Below are positions 1 to 8,838 of a stretch of 64,000 nt of DNA, piece after piece. The notes under the pieces were generated by a model that did not search any database, was not told the origin of the DNA, and saw only the letters and a program-made list of their open reading frames with translations. Position 1 is the stretch's first letter, and each line of letters begins with the position of its first letter. Source of the DNA: Thermoleophilum album (lineage in GTDB: Bacteria; Actinomycetota; Thermoleophilia; Solirubrobacterales; Thermoleophilaceae); contig NZ_CP066171.1 of the NCBI RefSeq assembly GCF_028867705.1, forward strand, positions 1,922,001-1,986,000, in the 5' to 3' direction. Both the position numbers and the translations under genes were made by a program.

Positions 1-210
1 CGCCGCGACCGCTGACGCCAGCCCGCGCTCGCCCCCGGCGAGCAGCGCGCGGGCTGCGGCGCTGCGCGCGAGCTCGGCCGAGTCACGCTCAAGGAGCGCA
101 CATGCCACTCCGGCGGCACGCAAGGCAGCGAGCTGCAAGGCCACGCACCGCTCCTCTCCGCCCACCTGGCGGTAGCGGTTGTGGGCCACGATCACGGTGA
201 GGGCATCCAC
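1..210 (-). CDS. Glycosyltransferase family 4, N-terminal fragment (runs off left edge)
   Basis: The first 70 codons of a gene that continues beyond base 1. Starting from GTG at 210, the protein begins with a hydrophobic strand and then HNRYRQVGGEE, the donor-side N-terminal motif typical of GT4 glycosyltransferases that act on surface polysaccharides. A TAGGGT hexamer lies 8 bases before the GTG and no Shine-Dalgarno is present, so the message is probably leaderless. It is divergent from the GT2 gene that starts 23 bases away. Acceptor and donor sugars cannot be read from this fragment. The family call is fairly secure; the exact start is an inference from the motif position and the hexamer. 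Confidence 0.72.
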   Translation of the reverse strand, partial: MDALTVIVAHNRYRQVGGEERCVALQLAALRAAGVACALLERDSAELARSAAARALLAGGERGLASAVAA

Positions 211-217
211 CGCTGGC

Positions 218-224
218 TACCCTA
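218..224. promoter_or_regulatory. Shared bidirectional -10 element
   Basis: The heptamer TACCCTA reads TACCCT on the plus strand (218-223) and TAGGGT on the minus strand (219-224). It sits 10 bases before the ATG at 234 and 8 bases before the GTG at 210. Both genes would start leaderless from overlapping -10 hexamers. No convincing -35 is seen on either side. Confidence 0.5.
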
Positions 225-233
225 CGCACGCCC

Positions 234-1091
234 ATGCCGACGCCCGCGGTGTCCGTTGCGATCCCGACCCGCGACCGGCCGGCGGAGCTCGAGCGTGCGC
301 TCGCATCGCTCGCCGCAGCCGCCGCGCACGAGTCCGCCGAGCTGATCGTCGTCGACGACGGTTCGAGGAGCAAGGCTGTCGCCGATTTGGCGCACGCCTA
401 CGGGGTGCGCTATGTGCGCCACGAGCCAGCGACGACACTCAACGCAGCGCGCAACCGTGCGCTCGAGGAAGCGCGCGCCGACCTCGTGGCCTTCGTCGAC
501 GACGACGTGATCGTGCCGCCCGACTGGTTGCGCGAACTGGTGGGCGGCGCCGCCCGCTACCCCGACGCCGACGCCTTCGCCGGCCGCATCGTGGCGCGCA
601 TCGCTGGGCTCGCGGGGCGTGGCTGCGGGCGCCACGGCGCACCGATAACCGAGCTCGACCTGGGAGAGTCCGACCGCGAGATCGAGTGCGCCTGGGGCGC
701 GTGCATGGCTCTCCGCCGGCGCGCGCTCGAGCGCGCGGGTCTCTTCGACCCGGCGATACCGAGCGACGACGGCGACGAGAGCGAGTGGTTCGAGCGTCTG
801 CGCGCTGCCGGAGGGCGCGTCGTCTACCTCGGCGGGTGGCGTCTCGAGCACGTGCGCTGCGGTCCGTCGGCGCGCTTCGTCGCGCTCGCACGGTCGAGCT
901 ACCGCCGCGGCCGTGGCGCGCGGCGCAGCGACCGCCGACGCGGCAGCGAGCCGCCGCTGCGCAGCGAGCTGCGGACGCTCGCCGGCTGCCTGTGGCACGT
1001 CTTGCGCCGCCGCTGCCCGCAGGGCGTGTTCCTCGCCGCGCACTCGTTCGGACGTCTCGTCGAGGCGTCCCGACACGCGGGAACGCGATGA
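234..1091 (+). CDS. Glycosyltransferase family 2
   Basis: A 285-residue GT-A fold glycosyltransferase. It opens with VSVAIPTRDRP, followed by the nucleotide-binding DDGS at residues 41-44 and the metal-binding FVDDD at 88-91. The acceptor-side segment WGACMALRR lies at about 154-162, with an acidic DDGDESEWFERL stretch at 178-189 and His206. These are the ordered landmarks of family GT2. No transmembrane segment is seen, so it should act at the inner face of the membrane on a lipid-linked glycan. It heads a run of four glycosyltransferases on this strand and its stop overlaps the next ATG by four bases, implying translational coupling. The sugar is unknown. Confidence 0.85.
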   Translation: MPTPAVSVAIPTRDRPAELERALASLAAAAAHESAELIVVDDGSRSKAVADLAHAYGVRYVRHEPATTLNAARNRALEEARADLVAFVDDDVIVPPDWLRELVGGAARYPDADAFAGRIVARIAGLAGRGCGRHGAPITELDLGESDREIECAWGACMALRRRALERAGLFDPAIPSDDGDESEWFERLRAAGGRVVYLGGWRLEHVRCGPSARFVALARSSYRRGRGARRSDRRRGSEPPLRSELRTLAGCLWHVLRRRCPQGVFLAAHSFGRLVEASRHAGTR

Positions 1092-2032
1092 CCACACCGC
1101 GGACGCCTGCTACCGCCAGCGAGCCGGCAAGCGAGAGCGGCACACGCCCGCGTCGCGAGGACGTGCTGTCGGGACGTGCCGGCTACGTCGGCCGACGCCG
1201 GCCGCTTTTGCGCCTGGTTGACCGCGGTCTCGATCTGGCGAGCGGGCTGCTCGGCCAGCGGCGCCAGCTCGACCGTCTCGCGGCGCTGCTCCCCCGCCAG
1301 CGGGTCTTGGCGCTGGCGATCTACAGCGACGAGCGCGCCGCGGTCCTCGAGCAGGCACTCAGCGAGCTTGCCGCCACGCGCCACTCCCTGACCGTGCGAC
1401 TCGCCGCGACCGGCGCGGGGTCGCCAGCGTTGGCTCGGCTCACGGTTGTCCGCGGAGCGCGCGGCGGCAAGTTCGAGAACCTGAACCGCCTGCTCGAGGA
1501 GAGCCCCTCGTGGGGAGAGTTCGACTGGATCGTCGTTCTCGACGACGACGTTGCGCTGCCGCCACGCTTCCTTGACCGTCTCGTCGCCGCCTGCGCCGGC
1601 CTGCGCTTCGATCTCGCCCAGCCCGCGCTGTCGCGCTCGAGCCACGGCGCCTGGCCGGTGACGCACCGGCGGTTGCCGCTCGCGCGCACGACGCGTTTCG
1701 TCGAGATCGGCCCGGTCACGGTGTTTTCGCGGCGGGCAGCGGGAGCGCTGATGCCGTTCCCCGCGCTCCGCTACGGCTGGGGGCTCGAGCTGCACTGGTC
1801 GGCGCTCGCCGCCCGCCACAAGTTGCGGCTCGGGGTCGTCGACGCGCTGCCCGTACGCCACGAGCTGGCGCCGGTAGCGAGCAGCTACCCGGCCGAGCGG
1901 GCGATAGCCGAAGCGCTCGATTTCCTGGCCGAGCGCCCTTTCGTGCCTTCACGCCGTGCCGCGGTGACACTGGCGCGCCACTTCCGCCTGCCACGCCGGG
2001 AAGTTTCGAAGCGAGCTGCAGCGCTGCGATGA
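1088..2032 (+). CDS. GT2-like glycosyltransferase
   Basis: A 314-residue protein starting at the ATG that overlaps the preceding stop (ATGA). The first 30 residues are polar and probably disordered. A strand followed by an ALAIYSDE segment near 75-82, GGKFENLN at about 126-133 and VVLDDDVALPP at 149-159 give the GT-A layout with a DDD metal site. The order of motifs resembles GT2 enzymes, but the N-terminal nucleotide-binding DDGS is absent, so it is a divergent member. It overlaps the following GT4 gene by another ATGA. Function as a sugar transferase is likely; donor and linkage are unknown. Confidence 0.75.
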   Translation: MTTPRTPATASEPASESGTRPRREDVLSGRAGYVGRRRPLLRLVDRGLDLASGLLGQRRQLDRLAALLPRQRVLALAIYSDERAAVLEQALSELAATRHSLTVRLAATGAGSPALARLTVVRGARGGKFENLNRLLEESPSWGEFDWIVVLDDDVALPPRFLDRLVAACAGLRFDLAQPALSRSSHGAWPVTHRRLPLARTTRFVEIGPVTVFSRRAAGALMPFPALRYGWGLELHWSALAARHKLRLGVVDALPVRHELAPVASSYPAERAIAEALDFLAERPFVPSRRAAVTLARHFRLPRREVSKRAAALR

Positions 2033-3357
2033 GCGAGCGTCACGAGCAGGGCGCGCGCCCGCTGCGAGCGGTGGTCGTCGCCGAGTGGTACCCGTCGCCG
2101 GGCGATCCCGTGCACGGCGTCTGGGCGCACCGCCAGGCGCTCGCCACCCGCAGCTGCGGCGTCGAGGTGCGGGTGCTCGCGCTGCGCCGACCGTTTCCCC
2201 CGCTCGCGACCCTCGCGGCGCTCGGGGCGCGCCCGCCCGATCCGCGCCCGCTGGTGCGCTGGCTCGGCTCGGCAGCGGCGACCTTTCGACCGTTCGAGCT
2301 CGACGGGCTGACCGTCGAGCCGGTGCCGCTGCTCGCCCCGCCGCGACCGTGGAGCTACGGAAGCTGGGGGCTCTGGGCGGCAACGACGCTCGCGCGCGCC
2401 CTCGCCCGGCTGCGTGCGCGCTGGCCGTTCGACCTCGTGCACGCTCACAACATCGTCCCCACGGGCGACGCGGTGGCGCGCACAGCGTGTTGGCGCACCG
2501 GTGTGCCGCTCGTCGCCTCGACGCACGGGCCCGACATCATCAAGGTCCCCGAGCGCAGCGCGTTCGCGCGCAGGGCGCTCGCCCGGGCGCTCGCGCGCGC
2601 CGATCTCGTGCTCGCCAACAGCACCTGGGCGGAGCGCCGCTGCCACGAGCTGGCGTCGACACCGCCGCGGACCCGCGTCATCCACCTAGGCGCCGACGTG
2701 CCGCCGCTCGCCGACCTGCCGCCCAAGTGCGCGCGGCCGACGCTCGTCACCGTCGCCCACCTGCAGGGGCGCAAGCGGCACGCGCTTGTTTTGCGCGCCC
2801 TCCGCCTGCTCGCTGGCCGCTTGGAACCCGACTACTTGGTGATCGGCGACGGCGAGGAGCGGGCGCACCTCGAGCGGCTTGCGCGCGAGCTCGGCCTTGC
2901 CGAGCGCGTGCGTTTCCTCGGCCAGCTGCCGCACCAAGCGGCCTGGCGCGAGGCGTGGCGCTGCCACGCCTTTGTCATGCCAAGCGTCGAGGAGCCATTC
3001 GGCGTCGCCTACATCGAAGCGATGGCGGGCGGGCTGCCAACGATCGCGACACGCGGCGAGGGCGGGCCCGAGGACATCGCCCGCGCGGGCGGCGGGATGG
3101 TGCTCGTCGAGCGTGACAACGTGCGGGCGCTGGCGGAGGCGATAGTGCGCGTGCTCGGCCCTGAGCGAGCTGAGCTCGGGCGCGCGGCGCGCACCACCGT
3201 CGAGCGCCACTTCACCTGGCAGCGGTGCGGCCGGGCGACGGCGGACGCCTACCGCGCTCTCGTCGCAGCGCGGTCACGGCGGCCGGGCCCGAGGTACGCC
3301 CCCCGCGCGCCCCTCGAGCAGCGGCAGAGCAATCCCACGGCAAGCGAGAGGAGATAG
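2029..3357 (+). CDS. Glycosyltransferase family 4
   Basis: A 442-residue GT-B glycosyltransferase. The N-terminal domain has VVVAEWYPSPGDPVHGVW near 15-32 and LVHAHNIVPTGDAVAR near 138-153, then the THGPD loop. The C-terminal donor domain shows TVAHLQGRKRH, VIGDGEER and the EEPFGVAYIEAMAGG segment, which contains the two spaced glutamates of GT4 retaining enzymes. The final 30 residues are basic and low in predicted structure. It starts with an ATG overlapping the previous stop and belongs to the polysaccharide operon. Mannosyl or glucosyl transfer would be typical of the family but cannot be assigned from sequence alone. Confidence 0.87.
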   Translation: MSERHEQGARPLRAVVVAEWYPSPGDPVHGVWAHRQALATRSCGVEVRVLALRRPFPPLATLAALGARPPDPRPLVRWLGSAAATFRPFELDGLTVEPVPLLAPPRPWSYGSWGLWAATTLARALARLRARWPFDLVHAHNIVPTGDAVARTACWRTGVPLVASTHGPDIIKVPERSAFARRALARALARADLVLANSTWAERRCHELASTPPRTRVIHLGADVPPLADLPPKCARPTLVTVAHLQGRKRHALVLRALRLLAGRLEPDYLVIGDGEERAHLERLARELGLAERVRFLGQLPHQAAWREAWRCHAFVMPSVEEPFGVAYIEAMAGGLPTIATRGEGGPEDIARAGGGMVLVERDNVRALAEAIVRVLGPERAELGRAARTTVERHFTWQRCGRATADAYRALVAARSRRPGPRYAPRAPLEQRQSNPTASERR

Positions 3358-3363
3358 ACGGCG

Positions 3364-4512
3364 ATGCGGAGCTCGCGAGCGCGCGACTCTCTGGCAGCGG
3401 CGCAGTCGAGGGCGCTCGGCGCCCGACACGACCGCGCGAGCGTCGATCTACTCGTCGTCTCGCTCGGCACGACGCCGGGATTGCGCGCGTCCGATCGCCG
3501 TCTGGTGCGCGCCATGGCCGAGAGCGGGCGGACGGTCGCCACAGTGCGGGTGCGGGTGGGTGCGCTCGCCGCGTTGCGTCGCTTCTACCCCGCCACCGAC
3601 CTGATCGAGGCGGTTGCCGCGCGCCGCGCGCTGCTCGCCGCGCTCCGGCAGTGGCGGCCGCACGCGGTCGTCTTCTCGACCACCACCGCGGCGCTGTGCG
3701 CGCCCCCTCTTGGCTGTCCCTACGCGATCTGGTTCGACTCGCCCGCCCGTCTCAACCGGCCGGGACGGCGCAACGCACTCCAGCACGCGCTCGAGCGGCG
3801 CCGCTTCACCGCCGCGCGGCTCTTGCTGCCGGCCTCGCGGGCCGCGCTCGCTGCGGTCGCCGACGCGCCCGCACCGGCCGAGCTTCTGCCGCTACCGCTC
3901 GAACTGCCTGCCGCTCCACCGCCGGAGCCCCGCGAGGGCGCGCGCCGACGGGTGCGCGCCGTCGCCTACGTTCCCGACCCGCGCGCCAAGGGGCTCGATG
4001 TGCTCGTGCGCGCCTGGACCTTGTTCGCCGCTGCGCGCCGCTCGCGGCCCGCTCCGCTGCTTGAGATTTTCGGCGTCACACGCGACCGCGCTGCGCGCTG
4101 GCTCGAGCGGCGCCGTCTGCAGCTCCCCGCGACGGTGTGGGTGCGGGGAGCGGTGTCGGAACCCGTCTTTCGCGAACGTCTGGCCACGGCCGACGTGTTC
4201 GTCCACGCCGCCCGCTGGGAAGACTTCGGGCGCGCGCCGCTCGAAGCGCTCGCGTTCGGCGTGCCGCTCGCTACCACGCCGGCCGGCGGCCCCTACCCGG
4301 CGCGCGACATCGTCGCCGCGGTCGCTCCGGACCTTCTCGCTGCGGCGGTCGACCCACCGGCGCTAGCGGCCGCGATCGAGCGTGCCGTCGCTTATTCGCA
4401 CGCAGACCGCACCGGGTTGGCCGAAGCTGCACGGCCCCACCTCGAAGAGTTCTCGTGGCCACGTTTCGTCGCGATCGTTCGCGACCGCGTCGTCCCGGAG
4501 CTTTTCGCGTGA
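3364..4512 (+). CDS. Glycosyltransferase family 4
   Basis: A 382-residue GT-B type protein. The N-terminal half contains LLVVSLGTTPG, then a VVFSTTTAA strand and the YAIWFDSPAR loop that takes the place of the usual histidine loop. The C-terminal half has AYVPDPRAKGLDVLVRAW and WEDFGRAPLEALAFGVP, the donor-binding E-x7-E arrangement of GT4. It follows the previous gene after six bases and closes the plus-strand run, converging with the next GT4 gene 43 bases on. The N-terminal 20 residues look unstructured. It is most likely another sugar transferase of the same surface glycan; the specific reaction is unknown. Confidence 0.82.
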   Translation: MRSSRARDSLAAAQSRALGARHDRASVDLLVVSLGTTPGLRASDRRLVRAMAESGRTVATVRVRVGALAALRRFYPATDLIEAVAARRALLAALRQWRPHAVVFSTTTAALCAPPLGCPYAIWFDSPARLNRPGRRNALQHALERRRFTAARLLLPASRAALAAVADAPAPAELLPLPLELPAAPPPEPREGARRRVRAVAYVPDPRAKGLDVLVRAWTLFAAARRSRPAPLLEIFGVTRDRAARWLERRRLQLPATVWVRGAVSEPVFRERLATADVFVHAARWEDFGRAPLEALAFGVPLATTPAGGPYPARDIVAAVAPDLLAAAVDPPALAAAIERAVAYSHADRTGLAEAARPHLEEFSWPRFVAIVRDRVVPELFA

Positions 4513-4555
4513 CAACGGGAGCCCGAAGACCGACGCGAGCTTGCTCGCCGTGCGC

Positions 4556-5722
4556 CTACCCGGAGGACCGCGCGGCGACGGCGCGATGCCGGTGGGCGCG
4601 TCGCTGGCGGTGGCCGTAGACGGCGCGGGCGACGGCCGCCTCGAGCTCCTCGGCGTCGCGCTCGAGCGACCGTTCGGCCGTAACGGCGAGCGATTCGCGG
4701 GAGAGCGCTTCGAGGCGCGCCGGGTCGCCAGCCAGCTCGCAGAGCGCGCTTGCCAGCGCCTCGGCATCGCCGGCGGGGAAGACGATCGCGTTGCGACCGG
4801 GCACCGCGACGTCGCCGACCGCACCGACCGCGTCGCTCACCACCAGTGGCATCCCGCATGCGGCCGCCTCCCGCACGACAGCACCAAACGGCTCGAACGA
4901 GCTCGGTAGCGCGAACACGTCGTGATCGGCGAAAAAGCGCGGCAGCTCGTGCGGCGCGACGAAACCGGCGAAGGTGATGTTGCCGACGCGCTGCGCCCGT
5001 GCCCGTGCCTCGAGCTCTCCGCGCAGCGGCCCCTCCCCAACCAGCGTCACGGCGACCGTCCCACCAAGCCGCGCCGCCGCAGCGAGCAGGAGGTCGGGCC
5101 GCTTCTCGGGCACGAGCCGCCCGACACTGACGACACGCAGCGGACCCTCGCCGCGCGCGCGCACCCGCGCGTGGCGGGCGCAGCTCGCGAGATCGGCGGG
5201 CTGCAGCACCACCGCCACGCGTTCGCTCGCCACTCCCGCCGCGAGGAGGCGCGCCCGCGCCTGTCCGCTTACCGCAACCACGCCGTCGGCGCGACGGGCG
5301 ATCAGCCGCTGCAGCCGCCGCTGCCAGGAAGGAAGCACGCGCTCGCTCGCCCGGGTGACTTCGGTCAACACCATCCAGGGCCGGCCGCGGCGCCGCGCCC
5401 ACGCGATCGCCGCCCAGGTCAGCGGGCCGAACTCCGACGCGAGCACGCAGTCGGGCTCGACCGCGTCGAGCGCTTTGCCGACGCCGTGCGGCACGAGCAG
5501 CGGCGTCGGCCGGCGCCGCCAGGTGATTTCGAACGAGCGCAGGGTCACGGCGGGATAGGGGTGGTCGCTCGGAAACCACGCCCGCGGCTGTTGCCAGCTG
5601 TGCTGGTGGGAGCGCGCATAGAGCACGTGCGGGTCGACGCGTCCGCGCTCGGCGAGCAGCGCGAGCAGTGGTTCGCGGTACGGGACGGGAACCGGGAGCA
5701 GAAGCGCGAGCCGGAGCGCCAC
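4556..5722 (-). CDS. Glycosyltransferase family 4
   Basis: A 388-residue GT4 enzyme from a GTG start. It begins ALRLALLLPVPVPYREPLL, has the CVLASEFGPLTW and ADGVVAVSGQAR loops of the acceptor domain and VVSVGRLVPEKRPDLLLAAA at the start of the donor domain, then SSFEPFGAVVREAAACGMP with the paired glutamates near residues 275-293. It lies opposite to the preceding four genes. A TACAAT hexamer 11 bases before the GTG, without a Shine-Dalgarno, suggests its own leaderless promoter. The family assignment is strong and the substrate unknown. Confidence 0.86.
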   Translation of the reverse strand: MALRLALLLPVPVPYREPLLALLAERGRVDPHVLYARSHQHSWQQPRAWFPSDHPYPAVTLRSFEITWRRRPTPLLVPHGVGKALDAVEPDCVLASEFGPLTWAAIAWARRRGRPWMVLTEVTRASERVLPSWQRRLQRLIARRADGVVAVSGQARARLLAAGVASERVAVVLQPADLASCARHARVRARGEGPLRVVSVGRLVPEKRPDLLLAAAARLGGTVAVTLVGEGPLRGELEARARAQRVGNITFAGFVAPHELPRFFADHDVFALPSSFEPFGAVVREAAACGMPLVVSDAVGAVGDVAVPGRNAIVFPAGDAEALASALCELAGDPARLEALSRESLAVTAERSLERDAEELEAAVARAVYGHRQRRAHRHRAVAARSSG

Positions 5723-5733
5723 AGGAAGCGGCG

Positions 5734-5739
5734 ATTGTA
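5734..5739 (-). promoter_or_regulatory. Putative -10 element (TACAAT) of the 5722 gene
   Basis: Minus-strand TACAAT, one base from the TATAAT consensus, lies 11 bases before the GTG at 5722. No recognisable -35 is present. Confidence 0.42.
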
Positions 5740-5880
5740 CGGCGCTCCGACGGTGGGACTGGCTAGGGTGCAGGGGGTCGCGGCTGTCGATCGCAGCTAG
5801 GTCGGGTCCGCTTCGGGCCCGATCGGGGGCGGTGCGAAGCGCAACTTTCGGGGTGTTCCTGCGATCGCTGGAAGAGGACG

Positions 5881-6516
5881 ATGATCACGATCGCTGCAAC
5901 AGCTAGGAGGTCTGCCAACAGCGTAATTGCGATCGTGGCACTGACCGGCGCCTTGCTCGCCGCCTGCGCGGCGTTCGCCCTCATGGCTCCGGTCGCACTG
6001 GCGTCGCCCGACCAGGTGATCGCCGATTGCGCCGACGACGGGGCACTCAGCCGCAACTATTCGGCGCGCGACTTGGCGGGGGCGCTCGGGTCGCTGCCCG
6101 CCGACCTCGACGAGTACTCCGACTGTCGCGGCGTGATCGAGGCGGCGTTCGACCAGGCTGTGGGCGGCAAGGGCAAGAAGGCGAGCGACAGGCTCGCGCG
6201 GTTGCTGTCCGCGGTCGGTGCTGACCGCTCCACTGCCGAGGACCGGGCGGCGCTGGCGGGCGAGCTCGCCGCGCTCACGCGAGCGCGCGAGAGTGGCGAG
6301 GCGCCCGCTGTAGCGCTCGACGGGCGCAAACTGCGCCCCGAGGGTGGCGGCGCCTTGCGAGCGGCCGGTTTCGTCGGTCCGCTGCCGTTCCCGCTTGTGG
6401 CGGCGCTTGTGGCGCTCGCCCTCACGGCTCTCGCCGGCGCAGCGGCGCTCGCGTCCCATGGCCGACTCGGTGCGCCGGCGCTGCGACTAGCGGCCCTGAT
6501 ACGCCGTCGTGGGTAG
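5881..6516 (+). CDS. Hypothetical membrane protein upstream of O-antigen ligase
   Basis: I do not recognise a named family. The 211-residue product has an N-terminal hydrophobic segment at about 15-40 ending in ALAS, which could be a signal anchor or a cleavable signal. An extracytoplasmic region with two cysteines follows (DCADDGALSRNYS and EYSDCRGV), then a Gly/Lys-rich stretch and a second membrane segment at about 163-190 before a basic tail. AGAGGA precedes the ATG by three bases. The stop overlaps the GTG of the O-antigen-ligase gene by eight bases, so the two are translated together and may cooperate in glycan polymerisation or attachment. That role is inferred from context only. Confidence 0.7.
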   Translation: MITIAATARRSANSVIAIVALTGALLAACAAFALMAPVALASPDQVIADCADDGALSRNYSARDLAGALGSLPADLDEYSDCRGVIEAAFDQAVGGKGKKASDRLARLLSAVGADRSTAEDRAALAGELAALTRARESGEAPAVALDGRKLRPEGGGALRAAGFVGPLPFPLVAALVALALTALAGAAALASHGRLGAPALRLAALIRRRG

Positions 6517-8635
6517 CCGCGCGCTTGCGGCGGCGCTGGCGGCAGCATTCGTGGCCAGCGCGTTCGCCGCCCGCAGCGGAACCGACCAGGTGGCTACCGC
6601 ACTCGTGCTCGCGGTCGCCACCGCTGTCTCCGGTGGGGTGTGTGCCTGGCACTTCGCCCGCGGGGGGTCGCTGGCCGGGGGGCGCGCGCTGCTCGCGGCG
6701 CTCGGCGTGTGGGCGTCGCTCGTAGCGGTGTCGCTCGTTTGGTCGGCAAACCCGGACGGCTCGCTGCAAGCGGCCGGACGCTCGCTCGCCTACATCGCCG
6801 TGGCCGCGGCAGGCGTCTGCGTTGCCCGGAGCGCACCGAACCGTGCCGACGCGCTCGCGAGTGCTGTGTTCCTCGGGGGTGTCGTCGTCTGCGCCTACGG
6901 CTTGGCCGCGCGGGTCTGGCCAGCTTCGCTCGGGGCAGACGAGCTCGGCGCGATCGCCAACCGCCTCGGACAACCGTTCGGTTACTGGAACGCTCTCGGC
7001 GGTGCGGCCGCGATGACGGCCGTGGCCGGCATCTGGTGGACGACGCGGCCGACACTGTCGGCCCGCGCGGGGGCGATCGGATTCGTCGGTACCGGGATAG
7101 CGCTTTTGGCGGGGCTTCTCACGCAATCGCGTGGGGCCGTGCTTGCTCTCGCCTTCGCGCTGGCTGTTTGGTGGTGGGCCATACCCCGCCGGCTCGCGAC
7201 CCTCGCCGCGCTCGCTGTCGCCGCACTCGCTGTGGCACCGGTCGCGACCTGGGCGCTATCGAAGCCGGCTTTCACGGAACGGGCGGCGACGCTCGCCCAG
7301 CGCGAGGCTGTGGCCGCGGAGTTCGGTTGGGCGACCCTCGCCACCGTCTTTCTCCTCGCGATCGCCGGGGCGCTGTTTGCTCGTCGCGCGTCGGGACGAC
7401 TCCCGACGATCGCGCTGACGCGCAAGCTCGAACGCTCGGCGGCGATAGCCACGGTGGCGCTATGCGCCGGCTTGGGACTGGCGCTCGCGGTCAAGGCCGG
7501 TGCTGTGACGGGCGTGATCGAGCAGCGGGTCGACGAGCTCGTCAGCGAGCGAGCGCCGCAACCGGCCGAGGGCGCGAGCCGGCTTGTCGCGACGTCCTCC
7601 ACGCGCTCCGCATACTGGCGCGAGGCGGTCGAACTGTTCCGCGAGCGGCCGCTCCTCGGCTGGGGCGCCGACAGCTTCGAAATCGTTCGCCTGCGTCACC
7701 GCCACGGTCCGCTCGGCGCCCGCCACGCACACGGCTTTTTCGCGCAACAGCTGGCCGATCTCGGGCTGGCCGGCGTGCTCGTCGCGCTCGCTGCGTTCGC
7801 CGCTTCGCTGCCCGCGCTGGTCGCTCCGCTGCGCCGACGCGCGGTGCGCGCCTCCGCCGTCACCGGGCTCCGCGACCGGCTGGCGAGCGAGGACGCGATC
7901 GCTGCGCGCGCCGCACTCGCGCTCGTCGTGGTGGCGTTCGGCGTGCAGTCGCTGCTCGACTGGACTTGGTACGTGCCGGCGCTTGCCCTGCCCGCACTGT
8001 TCGCCGCAGGCTTTTTGGCCGGCGCACGCGAGCCGCGCCGACACTACCGTGTGGCCGGCGGTCGCGCACCTCTTCTCGCCGCCGCTTGCGCAACCCTCGC
8101 CACGCTGTTTTCCGTCTGGACGCTGCTCGAACCGGCGTACGCTCTGCACACGAGCGAGCGGGCGCGAGCAGCGCTCGCCGATGCCCAGCCGCAGACTGCC
8201 CTGCGCCTCGCGCGGCGCGCCGCCGACCACGATCCGTTGGCACTCGATCCGCTGCTCGTCGCTGCGCGGGCGCAGACGGCGCTCGGCGCTACGACAGCGG
8301 CGCGCCGCACGCTCGTCGCGGCGGTGGAACGCCATCCGCAGGATCCACGCGCTTGGATCGCGTTGGCGCGTTTCGAGGCCGGGCCGGGTCTGCGTCCCGA
8401 CCGCGCGCTCGCAGCGGTGCGTGCGGCGCTGTGGCTCGACCCCGAGGGGCGCGAGGCGAAGGATCTCTACCTCGCTGCCCGCGCCCGCCTGCGGATCGCA
8501 TGCGCACTGGCGGGCGGGTCGGATACAAGCGAAAACGGTGCGCGGCGACCCGCGGGCCGCGCCGGTGCGTCGGCGAACCTGCGTTGGGCGAGGTGGGCGT
8601 GCGCTCACGGAGCAGCGAAGGCAGCCCGTGATTGA
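6509..8635 (+). CDS. O-antigen ligase / Wzy-like polymerase, multi-spanning
   Basis: A 708-residue polytopic membrane protein with about twelve hydrophobic segments across residues 1-540. The family landmarks are the QSRGAVLALAFALAVWWW segment and the large periplasmic loop ending ARHAHGFFAQQLADLGLAG, which matches the histidine-containing loop of the Wzy_C O-antigen ligase family. The last 170 residues are soluble, rich in Ala and Arg and arranged as helical repeats resembling TPRs. Such proteins join or polymerise undecaprenyl-linked glycans outside the membrane. It starts at GTG within the end of the upstream gene. Ligase and polymerase cannot be separated by sequence. Confidence 0.85.
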   Translation: MGSRALAAALAAAFVASAFAARSGTDQVATALVLAVATAVSGGVCAWHFARGGSLAGGRALLAALGVWASLVAVSLVWSANPDGSLQAAGRSLAYIAVAAAGVCVARSAPNRADALASAVFLGGVVVCAYGLAARVWPASLGADELGAIANRLGQPFGYWNALGGAAAMTAVAGIWWTTRPTLSARAGAIGFVGTGIALLAGLLTQSRGAVLALAFALAVWWWAIPRRLATLAALAVAALAVAPVATWALSKPAFTERAATLAQREAVAAEFGWATLATVFLLAIAGALFARRASGRLPTIALTRKLERSAAIATVALCAGLGLALAVKAGAVTGVIEQRVDELVSERAPQPAEGASRLVATSSTRSAYWREAVELFRERPLLGWGADSFEIVRLRHRHGPLGARHAHGFFAQQLADLGLAGVLVALAAFAASLPALVAPLRRRAVRASAVTGLRDRLASEDAIAARAALALVVVAFGVQSLLDWTWYVPALALPALFAAGFLAGAREPRRHYRVAGGRAPLLAAACATLATLFSVWTLLEPAYALHTSERARAALADAQPQTALRLARRAADHDPLALDPLLVAARAQTALGATTAARRTLVAAVERHPQDPRAWIALARFEAGPGLRPDRALAAVRAALWLDPEGREAKDLYLAARARLRIACALAGGSDTSENGARRPAGRAGASANLRWARWACAHGAAKAARD

Positions 8636-8772
8636 CCATCCTCCTTGTTCCGCGCTCCCTACTTCGCCTGGCGTCGTGTGCGAGGAGCAGCGCCCGCCGC
8701 TCGTGTCCGCCCGAGGCGTGCCGGAGCGGTCCCACGCGGTCACGAACGCACGCTGCGATCCGCCTCTTACAC

Positions 8773-8802
8773 TTGTTCAAACTGTCTCGGGCGCTGTATG
8801 GT
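8773..8802 (+). promoter_or_regulatory. Possible sigma-70 promoter of the DUF3089 gene
   Basis: TTGTTC at 8773-8778 and TATGGT at 8797-8802 are separated by 18 bases. They lie about 36 bases before the ATG at 8839, leaving room for the GGAGG ribosome site at 8824-8828. Confidence 0.4.
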
Positions 8803-8838
8803 GACTGCGTCAACCGCGACGAGGGAGGTCTCGACGCG

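Noticed and set aside
222-1097. Minus-strand open frame of 291 codons over the first GT2 gene
   Set aside because: It is a shadow frame: the plus strand has ordered GT2 motifs and a promoter at the right distance.
5723-5880. Riboswitch or small RNA in the 158-base gap before the 5881 gene
   Set aside because: Only a short GC hairpin (GGGTCCGCTTCGGGCCC region) and a TAGGGT hexamer are present; no conserved element is recognised.
8632-8838. Longer N-terminus of the DUF3089 protein from 8632
   Set aside because: It adds an Arg/Ser-rich stretch with no family match before the signal peptide. The ATG at 8839 has GGAGG at good spacing.
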